In this document: piece after piece, positions 29,561 through 38,364 of the stretch
Position numbering within the stretch: position 1 is the first letter of the stretch
How the letters are laid out: every line of letters begins with the position of its first letter
From: UBA6522 sp965205045
GTDB taxonomy: Bacteria > Pseudomonadota > Gammaproteobacteria > Steroidobacterales > Rariloculaceae
NCBI GenBank assembly: GCA_965205045.1
Contig: OZ242031.1
Span: 5,766,001-5,830,000, forward strand
Reading direction: 5' to 3'
DNA length: 64,000 nt
Translations under genes and position numbers: made by a program
The notes under the pieces: generated by a model
Told to the model about the DNA's origin: nothing
Database searches by the model: none
What the model saw: only the letters and a program-made list of their open reading frames with translations

Positions 29561-29597
29561 TTGACTCGAATATACTAAAATCGTATACAGTATTCCA
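29561..29597. promoter_or_regulatory. GTATAC-type operator/promoter between racemase and aldehyde dehydrogenase genes
   Basis: TTGACT at 29561 is followed by tatactaaaa and tcgtatacagtattc (GTATAC at 29583-29588). This AT-rich island in the divergent intergenic region resembles the sites upstream of the DapA-family gene and two TonB receptors. It is a candidate binding site of the FCD regulator; not proven. Confidence 0.5.
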
Positions 29598-29694
29598 CCA
29601 AGGGAGCGTGGCCGACCTGGGCCAGGTTCGATCGTTAACGGGCCTTGCTGTAGAAGGCAGGCCCGGCAATCATTGACGGGTAATCGGAGAACAC

Positions 29695-31131
29695 ATGTCG
29701 CTACATCAGAACTTTATCGCGGGGGAGTGGCGTGCGTCCTCCGAGACCTGTCCGAACATCAACCCCTCGAATACCGACGAAGTGGTCGGAGAGTATTCGC
29801 TGGCGGATGCGTCGGATACCGAGCGCGCGATCAGCGCTGCCGCCGAGGCTTTCCCCGGCTGGTCCGGGAGCGGGATCCAGCAGCGGTTCGATATCCTCGA
29901 CACCATCGGCACCGAGATTCTTGCCCGCAAGGTGGAACTCGGCCGTCTGCTGGCACGGGAGGAAGGCAAGACGCTGCCCGAAGCGGTCGGCGAAGCCGCC
30001 CGCGCCGGGCAGATCTTCAAGTTCTTCGCCGGCGAAGCCCTGCGACTCACCGGCGAACTGGTGCCCTCGGTCCGTCCCGGCATCAACGTGGAGATCACGC
30101 GGGAACCGGTGGGAGTGGTCGGCATCGTCACCCCCTGGAACTTTCCGATCGCCATACCGGCCTGGAAGATAGCGCCCGCGCTGGCGTTCGGAAACTGCGT
30201 GGTCTTCAAGCCGGCCAGCCTGGTACCGGGAAGCGCCTGGGCGCTGGCCGACATCATCAGCCGCGCCGGCCTGCCGAAGGGCGTATTCAACCTGGCCATG
30301 GGTCCGGGTTCCATCGTCGGAAATGCCCTGCTGGAGGACCCCCGGATCCGTGCCGTGAGCTTTACCGGATCCGTGAAGACCGGCCACCGCGTCGCCACCG
30401 CCTGTGCCGCAAGGGGCGCAAAATTCCAGCTGGAAATGGGCGGCAAGAATCCATTGGTGGTCCTGAACGACGCCGACATCGATATCGCGGTGGACTGCGC
30501 CGTCAACGGGGCGTTCTTTTCCACCGGTCAGCGCTGCACGGCGTCCTCGAGGCTCATTGTCGAGGACGCCATTCACGACCGGTTCGTGGACGCGATGATC
30601 GACGCCACCCGGTCGCTGAGGGTCGGCAACGCCATCGAGGAAACGACGCAGATCGGCCCGGTGGTGGACCAGGTCCAGTACGACCAGGACGTCGACTACA
30701 TCGGTATCGGGAAGGGAGAAGGCGCCACGTTGGTAACGGGCGGCGAACCGGTCGAAAGGAAGACGCCCGGCTACTACCTGTCGCCGGCGTTGTTCGTCGA
30801 TACCCACAACGACATGCGGATCAATCGCGAGGAGATCTTCGGCCCGGTTGCAACGGTGATCCGGGTGGCAGACGAGGACGAAGCCACTGCCGTTGCAAAC
30901 GACACGGACTTTGGCCTTTCCACGGGCATCTGCACGCGGTCCATGGCCGCGGCCGAGCGCTTCAAGCAGGCCAGCCGGGCCGGCATGGTCATGGTCAACC
31001 TGCCGACGGCGGGCGTGGACTACCATGTGCCCTTTGGCGGCATCAAGGCGTCCAGCTACGGAGCCCGCGAGCAGGGCAGTTACGCCGCGGAGTTCTACAC
31101 AAGCGTAAAGACGGCTTACGTCAGTCCGTAA
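29695..31131 (+). CDS. NAD(P)-dependent aldehyde dehydrogenase (probable 2-oxoglutarate semialdehyde dehydrogenase)
   Basis: 478 aa with all catalytic landmarks: Asn149 in TPWNFP, Glu247 in LEMGGKNP, Cys281 in GQRCTASSR and the cofactor loop FTGSVKTG. The length and these motifs match the aldehyde dehydrogenase group that includes 2-oxoglutarate semialdehyde (2,5-dioxopentanoate) dehydrogenases. Those enzymes finish hydroxyproline and sugar-acid pathways by making 2-oxoglutarate. Its neighbours (two racemase-fold enzymes) and a DapA-family lyase at 45190 support that substrate. ATG at 29695 is followed by a normal N-terminus. Confidence 0.88.
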   Translation: MSLHQNFIAGEWRASSETCPNINPSNTDEVVGEYSLADASDTERAISAAAEAFPGWSGSGIQQRFDILDTIGTEILARKVELGRLLAREEGKTLPEAVGEAARAGQIFKFFAGEALRLTGELVPSVRPGINVEITREPVGVVGIVTPWNFPIAIPAWKIAPALAFGNCVVFKPASLVPGSAWALADIISRAGLPKGVFNLAMGPGSIVGNALLEDPRIRAVSFTGSVKTGHRVATACAARGAKFQLEMGGKNPLVVLNDADIDIAVDCAVNGAFFSTGQRCTASSRLIVEDAIHDRFVDAMIDATRSLRVGNAIEETTQIGPVVDQVQYDQDVDYIGIGKGEGATLVTGGEPVERKTPGYYLSPALFVDTHNDMRINREEIFGPVATVIRVADEDEATAVANDTDFGLSTGICTRSMAAAERFKQASRAGMVMVNLPTAGVDYHVPFGGIKASSYGAREQGSYAAEFYTSVKTAYVSP

Positions 31132-31223
31132 GTCTATCCTCATCTCCGGCTTGCCGTTTGCGGGTACACAGGTCTGTGGGGCAGGACGCTGATGAGATCG
31201 AAATGCTCTGGCAGGGGGTGACC

Positions 31224-31817
31224 ATGGGCACGACACTGAGAGTCGATCGGCGGACCTTGCTGAAGCTGGGCATCTCCACCGGGGTTCTGGCCAGCGTTCC
31301 GCTTGCCGGGTGTGCCATCACGGGTTCAACCAGCGATTTCCTGCTCGAATTCATCAGTGACTCGGACATTCCTGTCAACAGTGACCGCACCGGCGTGCTC
31401 GATCGCGGGAGTTTCGAGACGCTGGCTTCCCTGTGCGACTACGTTGCCCGCTCCTGGCAATTGCCGACGGAACTGGACGCCTATTTCGGTCAATTGGAAA
31501 GCGACCTGCAACTCAAGAGTCGCGAGACACCTGCCTATCTCACCGAATACGAGAACGCTGTTCAGCTCGTAGACAGAATGCGAGGCGAGCTTGAATCGGA
31601 TGATCGATCCTGGTCGTCGCTTCTGTTTGCCGAGTTTCCGGCGGACGAGCTGGCGCCGACCCGAATCGGACGCGCACGACGCTATGTCTTTTCCGAAATA
31701 ATCGCGCATCAAGTTCCCCTGTCAGGGGCCTTCAGGAGCTTCGGCCTTGTGAACTACAGAGGCTATTTCGGTGGCCCGTATGCTTCTGCGGACAGCTATA
31801 GGCGGGGCGCTGTCTGA
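31224..31817 (+). CDS. Gluconate 2-dehydrogenase subunit 3-like small subunit, Tat/lipoprotein leader
   Basis: 197 aa from the ATG at 31224, which has an AGGGGGTG site upstream; the longer frame from 29673 overlaps the aldehyde dehydrogenase and is not real. The N-terminus has a twin-arginine-like DRRTLLKLGIS and a lipobox-like PLAGC, so it is exported and perhaps lipidated. The remainder (FETLASLCDYVARSW, SYRRGAV) resembles the small subunit that accompanies membrane-associated GMC dehydrogenases. One base separates its stop from the ATG of the GMC gene, showing tight coupling. The small-subunit assignment is by context and length. Confidence 0.65.
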   Translation: MGTTLRVDRRTLLKLGISTGVLASVPLAGCAITGSTSDFLLEFISDSDIPVNSDRTGVLDRGSFETLASLCDYVARSWQLPTELDAYFGQLESDLQLKSRETPAYLTEYENAVQLVDRMRGELESDDRSWSSLLFAEFPADELAPTRIGRARRYVFSEIIAHQVPLSGAFRSFGLVNYRGYFGGPYASADSYRRGAV

Positions 31818-31818
31818 A

Positions 31819-33348
31819 ATGGCGTCCATCATCATTGTCGGCTCCGGCGTAGCGGGCACAGTGCTGGCCCGGCAGCTACTTGTGAATGGAGATCACCGGA
31901 TCACCGTGTTTGAAGCCGGCCCGGAGTTTGCGCCAGGCAACCGCCGCATCTGGCTCGATCACCTGGCGGGCAACGATCGCATCTATGAACCGTTCGTCGA
32001 CGACCCGCGTACGGAGAACGAGCACTTCGGGTTGCGCGGTTCAAGATTGTTCATGAAGGGCGGTACGACCAATCATTGGGGCGGGCTGACGCCGCGCTTC
32101 AAGCCGGAAGACTTCGAACTGAAGTCCCGCACGGGATACGGGGTTGACTGGCCCATCGATTACGACGAGTTGGCGCCTTGGTATGCGCGGGCGGAAATTC
32201 TATTGGGCGTTACCGGTGATTCCGACAACGACGATCCTCCACGCTACGGCGCCAGATACCCGTTCCAGGCAACGGAGTTTACCTTGGGTGACAGGGTGGT
32301 TATCGATGCACTGGAAAGCCTAGATATCACCCATGGACACATGTCGCTTGCCCGCAGCGGCGATCGATGCATCACGACCGGTACCTGCGATTATTGCCCC
32401 GTGAATGCCCGGTATACGGCTCTCTTCGATCTGGAACAACTGCAAGTCGAATATGGCGACAGACTGACCCTTAGAACCGAATCACCCGTCACACGAATAC
32501 TGATGGATGGAAAGAAGCGTACGCGCGGTGTCGACGTTCTGGACCTCAAGACGGGTGCTCCCGGTTCGATGGAAGCCGAGGCGGTCATCGTTTGCGGCGG
32601 TACTTTCGAGTCCTGCAAGCTCCTGCTCTCCTCCGCCAGCAGGGACTGGGTTGACGGTATCGGCAACGACTCGGGTCACGTCGGCCGGCACCTTGTCGGT
32701 CATCCGGTGTTCTTCGCCTCGGGGGTTCGGCCGGGAAACCCGGACAGGATCGCCAACGAACTTGGCTTCGACTCTCTGATCAGCCGGCATTTCGATTCAC
32801 CGGAGTACCAACACAAGGGCAAGATGTGGTTTTCCGGCAGTGCGGGCATGACATCCTCTCTGGAAGAGCAAATTCTCTCGAACGATTCACGATCCGAAAT
32901 GAATGCAAGTGTGACGTCGGAGCTGAGGGTCTCCTTAGGCGGTGAGATGGAACAATTCGAACGCCCGGAAAACCGGGTCACCCTGGGACGCGGCAAGACG
33001 AGGCACGGGCTTCCCACGACGGAAATTCATGTTGGCGTTCACGAGGTCAATCTGCAAACACGGCAGGAACACGTGCAGACGTTTGTCGATATCCTGAAGA
33101 CGGCAGGCTGCAAGGAAGACGGGATTGAAACCGGGGCTCTGGATCCTGACGGGGCGCATGCGTCTGCAACCTGCCGCATGAGCCGTTCCGATGCGGACGG
33201 TGTCGTCGATCCGAATCTGCAGGTTCACGGCACGGACAATCTCTACGTCTGTTCCAATGCCGTCTTCCCGAGCATTGCGGCAGCCAACCCGACACTCACT
33301 CTCGCCGCACTGGCCGTTCGCCTTGGCGATTATCTCAATGGAGTTTGA
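31819..33348 (+). CDS. GMC-family FAD-dependent oxidoreductase (large subunit)
   Basis: 509 aa from the ATG at 31819, immediately after the small-subunit stop. SIIIVGSGVAGTVLARQL is the FAD dinucleotide-binding motif. The C-terminal GMC domain has ASATCRMS and VFPSIAAANPTLTLAALAVR with the expected NPTLT. CITTGTCDYC around residue 195 is a Cys pair typical of the gluconate dehydrogenase/pyranose-type subgroup. The enzyme oxidises alcohol groups of sugars, polyols or hydroxy acids and passes electrons on. With the exported small subunit it would act at the periplasmic face. The substrate is unknown; a hydroxylated amino acid is an attractive possibility given the neighbours. Confidence 0.85.
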   Translation: MASIIIVGSGVAGTVLARQLLVNGDHRITVFEAGPEFAPGNRRIWLDHLAGNDRIYEPFVDDPRTENEHFGLRGSRLFMKGGTTNHWGGLTPRFKPEDFELKSRTGYGVDWPIDYDELAPWYARAEILLGVTGDSDNDDPPRYGARYPFQATEFTLGDRVVIDALESLDITHGHMSLARSGDRCITTGTCDYCPVNARYTALFDLEQLQVEYGDRLTLRTESPVTRILMDGKKRTRGVDVLDLKTGAPGSMEAEAVIVCGGTFESCKLLLSSASRDWVDGIGNDSGHVGRHLVGHPVFFASGVRPGNPDRIANELGFDSLISRHFDSPEYQHKGKMWFSGSAGMTSSLEEQILSNDSRSEMNASVTSELRVSLGGEMEQFERPENRVTLGRGKTRHGLPTTEIHVGVHEVNLQTRQEHVQTFVDILKTAGCKEDGIETGALDPDGAHASATCRMSRSDADGVVDPNLQVHGTDNLYVCSNAVFPSIAAANPTLTLAALAVRLGDYLNGV

Positions 33349-33408
33349 AGGCTGAAGATCCGCACATGATTCGTTTTGGTGGAACCTTGAATGACTTGAC
33401 CGCCTGAT

Positions 33409-34359
33409 ATGACAGATCTGAAACAAACAGACGTCACGACCGTACCGCGGTTTGCGAATGTAGCAACCTTCATGCGCTCCCAGTTGCGCGATACGCCGGA
33501 AGGTCTGGATATCGCGATGTTCGGCGTGCCGCTTGACCTGGGTTCGTCCTTTCGCAGCGGTGCACGCCACGGGCCGGCACAAATTCGCGAAATGTCTCGT
33601 CTGATACGTGAAGTCAATTACAGCACGAAGATCGCACCGTTCGACTTGTGCGACATTGCAGATATTGGAGATGCGCCGGTCAATTCCCTCGATCTGGATG
33701 CGAGTCTTCTCTCAATTCAGCACTTCGTGCAATCCGTCTCCAGTGCGGGCGCCCGGCCACTGGCGATCGGCGGCGATCACACGATCAGTTTGCCGATTCT
33801 CCGCTCGATGGCGGCAGACAAGGCGCTTGCGATAATCCAGGTCGATGCCCATTCGGATACTCAGGACTTGATGCTCGGCAAGAAGTATGCGAGTGGCACG
33901 CCATTTCGTCGCGCTATCGAGGAGGGCCTGGTCGATCCACGGAAAACCGTGCAGGTCGGGGTCAGGGGCACATTGTTCAGTGTGGACGAGCTGGATTGGG
34001 CGCTGGCGCAGGGAATTACGATTATCGACATGGATGAGTTCGAAGCGCTTGGCGCCGTCGATGCCGCAAGTAAAGCACGGCGCGTCGTTGCCGGGAGCGA
34101 CTGCTACCTGACTTTTGACATTGATGCGCTTGATCCAGGCGTTGCTCCGGGAGTTGGAGGGCTCGAACCAGGGGGCATTTCTGCAAGGCAGGCGCAGGTT
34201 TTTCTGCGCGAGCTTCGCGGAATCCCGATTGTCGGAGCCGATGTCGTGGAAGTCTCGCCGCCACTGGATCCGTCCGGCGGGACCGCATTGGTCGCCGCAA
34301 ACATGATGTTCGAAATACTGTGCCTGCTCGCCGAGGGCCACCGAACATTTTCCGACTAG
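33409..34359 (+). CDS. Agmatinase/guanidino-acid hydrolase (arginase family)
   Basis: 316 aa of the ureohydrolase fold. The manganese-binding segments are intact: GGDHTIS (~120), IQVDAHSDTQD (~145), and TFDIDALDPGVAPGVGG (~235). The family removes urea from guanidino compounds such as agmatine, guanidinobutyrate or guanidinopropionate. DAHSDT and the downstream GLEPGG favour the agmatinase/guanidinobutyrase side over arginase. It heads a plus-strand pair with the ornithine-cyclodeaminase-fold gene 30-60 bp downstream. Confidence 0.87.
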   Translation: MTDLKQTDVTTVPRFANVATFMRSQLRDTPEGLDIAMFGVPLDLGSSFRSGARHGPAQIREMSRLIREVNYSTKIAPFDLCDIADIGDAPVNSLDLDASLLSIQHFVQSVSSAGARPLAIGGDHTISLPILRSMAADKALAIIQVDAHSDTQDLMLGKKYASGTPFRRAIEEGLVDPRKTVQVGVRGTLFSVDELDWALAQGITIIDMDEFEALGAVDAASKARRVVAGSDCYLTFDIDALDPGVAPGVGGLEPGGISARQAQVFLRELRGIPIVGADVVEVSPPLDPSGGTALVAANMMFEILCLLAEGHRTFSD

Positions 34360-34386
34360 GTGACTCTTGCCAGGGACAGCAAACGC

Positions 34387-35331
34387 ATGGAAGTTCTCAA
34401 CCTCGCCACTATAAGAAAGCACCTGGATATAGGCGCTGTGCGGCGCGATTGCGAACGCAATTTCGACGAGTACAGCAAGGGCCATTCCGTCGTGCCGCCG
34501 GTCGGCTACCTGGCCTTCCCGGACGGGGAGTGCCACATCAAGTATGGCTACATAAGGGGAGACCCGTACTTCGTCGTCAAGATCGCCGGCGGCTTCTACA
34601 AGAACGTCGCCAGGGGACTCAAGCCGAGCGTCGGCCTGATGCTGATTTGCTCGACGGAAACCGGCTACCCGCTGGCGGTACTGAACGATGACGGCCACTT
34701 GACGGACATGCGCACGGCCATCGCAGGCTCCATAGCGGCGAAGTTTCTCGCATCGGCCGATATCCGGCGCATCGGTATCGTCGGCGCCGGCATCCAGGCC
34801 CGATTGCAGCTGGAATGTCTTCGTTCGATTACGGATTGCCGAAGGGTCCCCATCTGGAACAGGACCGTGGCGAACGCGGAAGCGCTGGTGCGGTCGCTCT
34901 CCGCTTCGGACATGGACGCGTACGTGGCTCAGGACCTGGAATCCCTGGTTCGAGCGTGCAATCTCATCGTGACCGCAACCCCGTCGAAAGAGCCCCTGAT
35001 TCGCGCCGACTGGGTTCGGGCCGGGACGCACATCACGGCGGTCGGCGCCGATGCCCCGGGAAAGCAGGAACTCGACGAGGCGCTCGTGGAAAGAGCCGAC
35101 GTCTGCGTCGTCGATTCCGCGTCGCAATGCATCGATCACGGCGAAATCCGGGTCGCAATCGCCCATGGCCTCATCGATGCATCGGAGCTACAGGAACTCG
35201 GAGACGTCATCGGAGGCCGGGCGAGGGGACGTGAGACGCCGGACCAGATTTCGGTCGCGGATCTGACGGGGGTCGCCGTTCAGGACATCGCCATTGCAAC
35301 GTCCGTATACAAACGCTGGCAGCAGGCCTGA
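34387..35331 (+). CDS. Ornithine cyclodeaminase/mu-crystallin family NAD(P)-dependent enzyme
   Basis: 314 aa from the ATG at 34387 (AGGGA about 12 bases upstream); a GTG at 34360 is a weaker option. The Rossmann motif is IGIVGAGIQARLQLE, preceded by DMRTAIAGSIAAKFLA, both diagnostic for the family. Members include ornithine cyclodeaminase, 1-pyrroline-2-carboxylate reductase, alanine dehydrogenase and the ectoine-utilisation protein EutC. Because hydroxyproline genes are nearby, a pyrroline-2-carboxylate reductase is plausible; EutC is an alternative, because a threonine-dehydratase-fold gene (EutB-like) is close. Confidence 0.84.
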   Translation: MEVLNLATIRKHLDIGAVRRDCERNFDEYSKGHSVVPPVGYLAFPDGECHIKYGYIRGDPYFVVKIAGGFYKNVARGLKPSVGLMLICSTETGYPLAVLNDDGHLTDMRTAIAGSIAAKFLASADIRRIGIVGAGIQARLQLECLRSITDCRRVPIWNRTVANAEALVRSLSASDMDAYVAQDLESLVRACNLIVTATPSKEPLIRADWVRAGTHITAVGADAPGKQELDEALVERADVCVVDSASQCIDHGEIRVAIAHGLIDASELQELGDVIGGRARGRETPDQISVADLTGVAVQDIAIATSVYKRWQQA

Positions 35332-35340
35332 TGCGCCAGG

Positions 35341-35410
35341 GCCTGTTAACGCTATCCGAGATGGCACTGTTGGACCTGTGACAACGCCGTCTCGGATGGC
35401 GTTAACAGGC
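35341..35410. terminator. Large inverted repeat between convergent genes (probable bidirectional terminator)
   Basis: The left arm starts GCCTGTTAACGCTATCCGAG at 35341, and the right arm ends with its near-perfect complement at 35410. Stems of about 25-29 bp with a few mismatches surround a ~10-nt loop. It lies exactly between the convergent 3' ends of the cyclodeaminase-fold and aminotransferase genes. The length is more than a simple terminator needs, so a small palindromic repeat element is possible. Confidence 0.6.
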
Positions 35411-35411
35411 G

Positions 35412-36524
35412 CTAGCAGTTCTTCCGCATGTAGTCCGCGATACGATCGAGGCCGGGCTCAAGATGGCTGCGCGGTGTGCCGATGCCGATGCGGAAATACC
35501 CGTCGAGTCCGTACACGTCGCCCGGAAGTAGCAGAACGCCCTTCTCGTCGCGCAGCCGGTGCACCAATTCGGTCGAGTTCGCTTCGAAGTGATAGCGTAC
35601 GAACGCCATACCGCCTGCTTTCGGCGGAATGAGCGAAACGAGATCGGCGTTCGCGTCGATCCAGTCCTGCAACAACGCCAGGTTCTGCCGCAGGATCGTC
35701 TTGCTGCGCTGCAAAATCACGGAGCGCAGTTCCGGATTCAGCACGCGCTCGGCGACATACTCGCTGATTGCCGATGTCGTGATTGACGTGTAGTCCTTGC
35801 GTTGCCAGGCCGTATAGATGTCCTCTACGGGACCCGCGAGCCAGCCGATCCTCAGTCCGGGTAGCGCCATGGCCTTGGACAGCCCGTTGGTCACGATCGC
35901 CTTGTCGTAGATGTCCAGAAAACTCTCGCATTCCGGACCGTGCAACTCCGAGCCCTTGTAGACTTCGTCCGCATGCAGATAGATGCCGTGTCTGTCGGCA
36001 ATTCGAACCAGTTCGCGCATACCTTCCGGCGGCATGATGGCGCCGGTCGGATTGTTCGGGTGACAGATCGTGATCAGGCGCGTCTTCCCCGATATCGCCG
36101 CTTCCAGGTCCGCGAGCCTGGGCTGCCAGTCGGCATCGCCGTCGTGATCTACGGCAATTGCATTGACGCCCAGCGCTCGTGCCCACCCCCAGATCTGCAG
36201 ATAGTTGGGCGTGAACACCATAATCTCGTCATCGGGATTCAGCAGCGACATGACCAGCAGAAAATTGGCCTCCGCGGAACCGTTGGTCACGATGACTTCG
36301 TCGGACGTACGGCTCTCATACAATGCCGCAATGGTCTCACGCAGCGAAACGGCGCCGTTCGTCCAACCGTAGCCGAGCTCGAGCGCCTGCAATTCCCTCA
36401 TCTCGGCGTCGCTCAAAAGATCGTTCAGGGACATCGGATGGACACCGCTGTCGGACAGATTCAGCTCGACGAGATTCTCGTACAGCGACTGAATACGCTC
36501 GAGCTTGAACTCTTCGATTTCCAT
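35412..36524 (-). CDS. PLP-dependent aminotransferase, class I/II fold
   Basis: 370 aa from the ATG at 36524 (MEIEEFKLERIQ); the open frame to 36599 overlaps the divergent transporter's start region. The cofactor sites are visible: TNGSAEANFL, HPNNPTGAI, LHADEVYKGSE and the Schiff-base lysine in NGLSKAMALPGLRIGW (~Lys217). Substrate is not determinable; aspartate/capreomycidine-type and valine-pyruvate-like members share this pattern. It is divergent from the NhaC-type antiporter, and both probably use the ~35-55 bp between them as promoter. Confidence 0.85.
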   Translation of the reverse strand: MEIEEFKLERIQSLYENLVELNLSDSGVHPMSLNDLLSDAEMRELQALELGYGWTNGAVSLRETIAALYESRTSDEVIVTNGSAEANFLLVMSLLNPDDEIMVFTPNYLQIWGWARALGVNAIAVDHDGDADWQPRLADLEAAISGKTRLITICHPNNPTGAIMPPEGMRELVRIADRHGIYLHADEVYKGSELHGPECESFLDIYDKAIVTNGLSKAMALPGLRIGWLAGPVEDIYTAWQRKDYTSITTSAISEYVAERVLNPELRSVILQRSKTILRQNLALLQDWIDANADLVSLIPPKAGGMAFVRYHFEANSTELVHRLRDEKGVLLLPGDVYGLDGYFRIGIGTPRSHLEPGLDRIADYMRKNC

Positions 36525-36558
36525 CAGTTCTGTATCCTGCTCAAACCCATAGAGATCA

Positions 36559-38319
36559 TTGTCAGTCAATCCTCGGCCGATGTGTAGCCAAAACCTCAAT
36601 CGCGATAGTCGTCGGCAACGCCCGCACGGTCGTCCGGCCTCGCTTTTCGTTGCGATCGCAATTGTGAGTCTGGCCGCGCTGTTGCCGGATAGTGCAGCGA
36701 CTCAGCTTCCGCAGCAGGCCTCCGCAGCCGATGTACAGTCACCGGGCTGGTGGACGTTGCTGCCGCCGATCCTCGCCATCGCAATTGCCCTGATCTTTCG
36801 CTCCGTTATCCCGGCATTGTTCATCGGCATCTGGTGCGGTGTCTTCATCTTGAATGGACCGGGACTGGCGTCGATCTGGACTGCCTTTCTGGATTCGTTC
36901 GATACGCACATCGTCAATGCCATCGCCGATGTAGACCGGGTTCGGGTGCTGCTCTTCACGATGATGCTCGGCGGCATGATCGGCATTCTCGGCAGGAATG
37001 GTGGCATGCGGGGAATCGTCGCCTGGACAACGAGATTTGCCTCCGATTCGGTGCGCGGTCAACTGGTTACCGCCAGTCTTGGGCTGGTGATATTTTTCGA
37101 CGACATCGCAAACACGTTGCTCATCGGCAAGACGATGCGACCCGTAACCGACAGGCTGCGCATATCGCGGGAAAAACTGGCCTACCTCGTCGATTCCACC
37201 GCCGCGCCGATTGCAGGCGTTGCCGTCGCATCGACCTGGGTCGGCTACGAAGTTTCGGTCATCGGCAGCACGGCAGAGGGTATCGCCGGACTGGATACCG
37301 CGCCGTACCTGATTTTCCTGGCGTCCATTCCGTATAGTTTTTATTCAATCATTGCGCTCTTCCTGGTGTTTTCCGTCGCCTGGTCCGGCCGTGACTTCGG
37401 CCCCATGCACCGGGCCGAAATCGCCGCGCGGCGCAAGCCGTTGGCGGTCCCGCAAGCCCATGTTGAACCGGGTTCACCCGACGTGGAAGATTCCGCCAAT
37501 GCACTGACTGCCGTTGTGCCGATCCTGGCCGTCGTATCGACACTGTTCGCCGGCTTGCTGATCACCGGTTCAGGCGATTCGATTCAGGAGATACTGGGCA
37601 GTGCGGACAGTTTTCTGGCCCTGATGTGGGCTTCCCTGCTGGGCGTCGGGTGCGCCGCGGCAATCACCCTTGCACTGCGGATACTGACGCTGCATCAGAC
37701 CGTCGATGCCTGGTTCGAGGGCGTCGGCGCCACGTTGATGGCCGTCATCGTACTCGCCCTGGCCTGGACGCTCACCGACATTGTTCAGAGCCTGAACACG
37801 GCCGAGTACATCATCGGCATCAGCAGCGACAGGCTACCTCTGTTCCTGCTGCCGTCCGTGTCCTTTCTGCTCGGCGGTATCGTCGCGTTCACCACCGGCA
37901 CGAGCTGGGGCACCATGGGCATCCTGATGCCGCTCATGCTGCCGCTGGCCTGGAGCCTGCTGACCGGCTCCGCCGGCGGTATGGCCGAGCAGATGCATAT
38001 CTTCCACGGCAGCGTTGCCGGGGTCCTGGCCGGTGCAATCTGGGGCGATCACTGTTCGCCGATTTCCGATACCACGGTACTTTCGTCGCTGGCATCGGAC
38101 TGCGACCACATCGAGCACGTTCGAACGCAGCTTCCCTATGCAATGACGGCGGGAATATGCGCACTGATTCTCTGCGCCCTGCCGGCCGGTCTCGGCGTGC
38201 CCTGGTGGCTGTGCCTGATCGTCAGTTTCGTTGTGGTCGCGGGTGTTCTGAAGGTACTGGGAAAACCGACCGGGGGAGAGCTGTCGCAACCCGCTCCCGC
38301 AATCGAAGATATTGGATAA
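36559..38319 (+). CDS. NhaC-family Na+/H+ antiporter-type transporter
   Basis: 586 aa; ATG at 36580 is an alternative start. About twelve hydrophobic segments are visible, with family motifs such as FFDDIANTLLIGKTMRP, STAAPIAGVAVASTWVG, FTTGTSWGTMGIL and AGAIWGDHCSPISDTT. The NhaC family contains sodium/proton antiporters and also substrate/cation exchangers (malate/lactate, amino acids). Given its place among amino-acid enzymes, uptake or exchange of an amino-acid derivative coupled to sodium is likely. It sits in the inner membrane. Confidence 0.88.
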   Translation: MSVNPRPMCSQNLNRDSRRQRPHGRPASLFVAIAIVSLAALLPDSAATQLPQQASAADVQSPGWWTLLPPILAIAIALIFRSVIPALFIGIWCGVFILNGPGLASIWTAFLDSFDTHIVNAIADVDRVRVLLFTMMLGGMIGILGRNGGMRGIVAWTTRFASDSVRGQLVTASLGLVIFFDDIANTLLIGKTMRPVTDRLRISREKLAYLVDSTAAPIAGVAVASTWVGYEVSVIGSTAEGIAGLDTAPYLIFLASIPYSFYSIIALFLVFSVAWSGRDFGPMHRAEIAARRKPLAVPQAHVEPGSPDVEDSANALTAVVPILAVVSTLFAGLLITGSGDSIQEILGSADSFLALMWASLLGVGCAAAITLALRILTLHQTVDAWFEGVGATLMAVIVLALAWTLTDIVQSLNTAEYIIGISSDRLPLFLLPSVSFLLGGIVAFTTGTSWGTMGILMPLMLPLAWSLLTGSAGGMAEQMHIFHGSVAGVLAGAIWGDHCSPISDTTVLSSLASDCDHIEHVRTQLPYAMTAGICALILCALPAGLGVPWWLCLIVSFVVVAGVLKVLGKPTGGELSQPAPAIEDIG

Positions 38320-38364
38320 ATCCCGAAACGTTCAGTAACAGATTAGCGGCGGAGAATTCGGCAA

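Noticed and set aside
29701..31236. 511-aa minus-strand open frame opposite the aldehyde dehydrogenase
   Set aside because: Antisense shadow; no start signal or domain, while the plus strand has all aldehyde dehydrogenase catalytic residues.
29673..31817. Single 714-aa protein ending in the small subunit
   Set aside because: The first 500 codons are an out-of-frame shadow of the aldehyde dehydrogenase; the real gene starts at 31224 with a ribosome site and leader.
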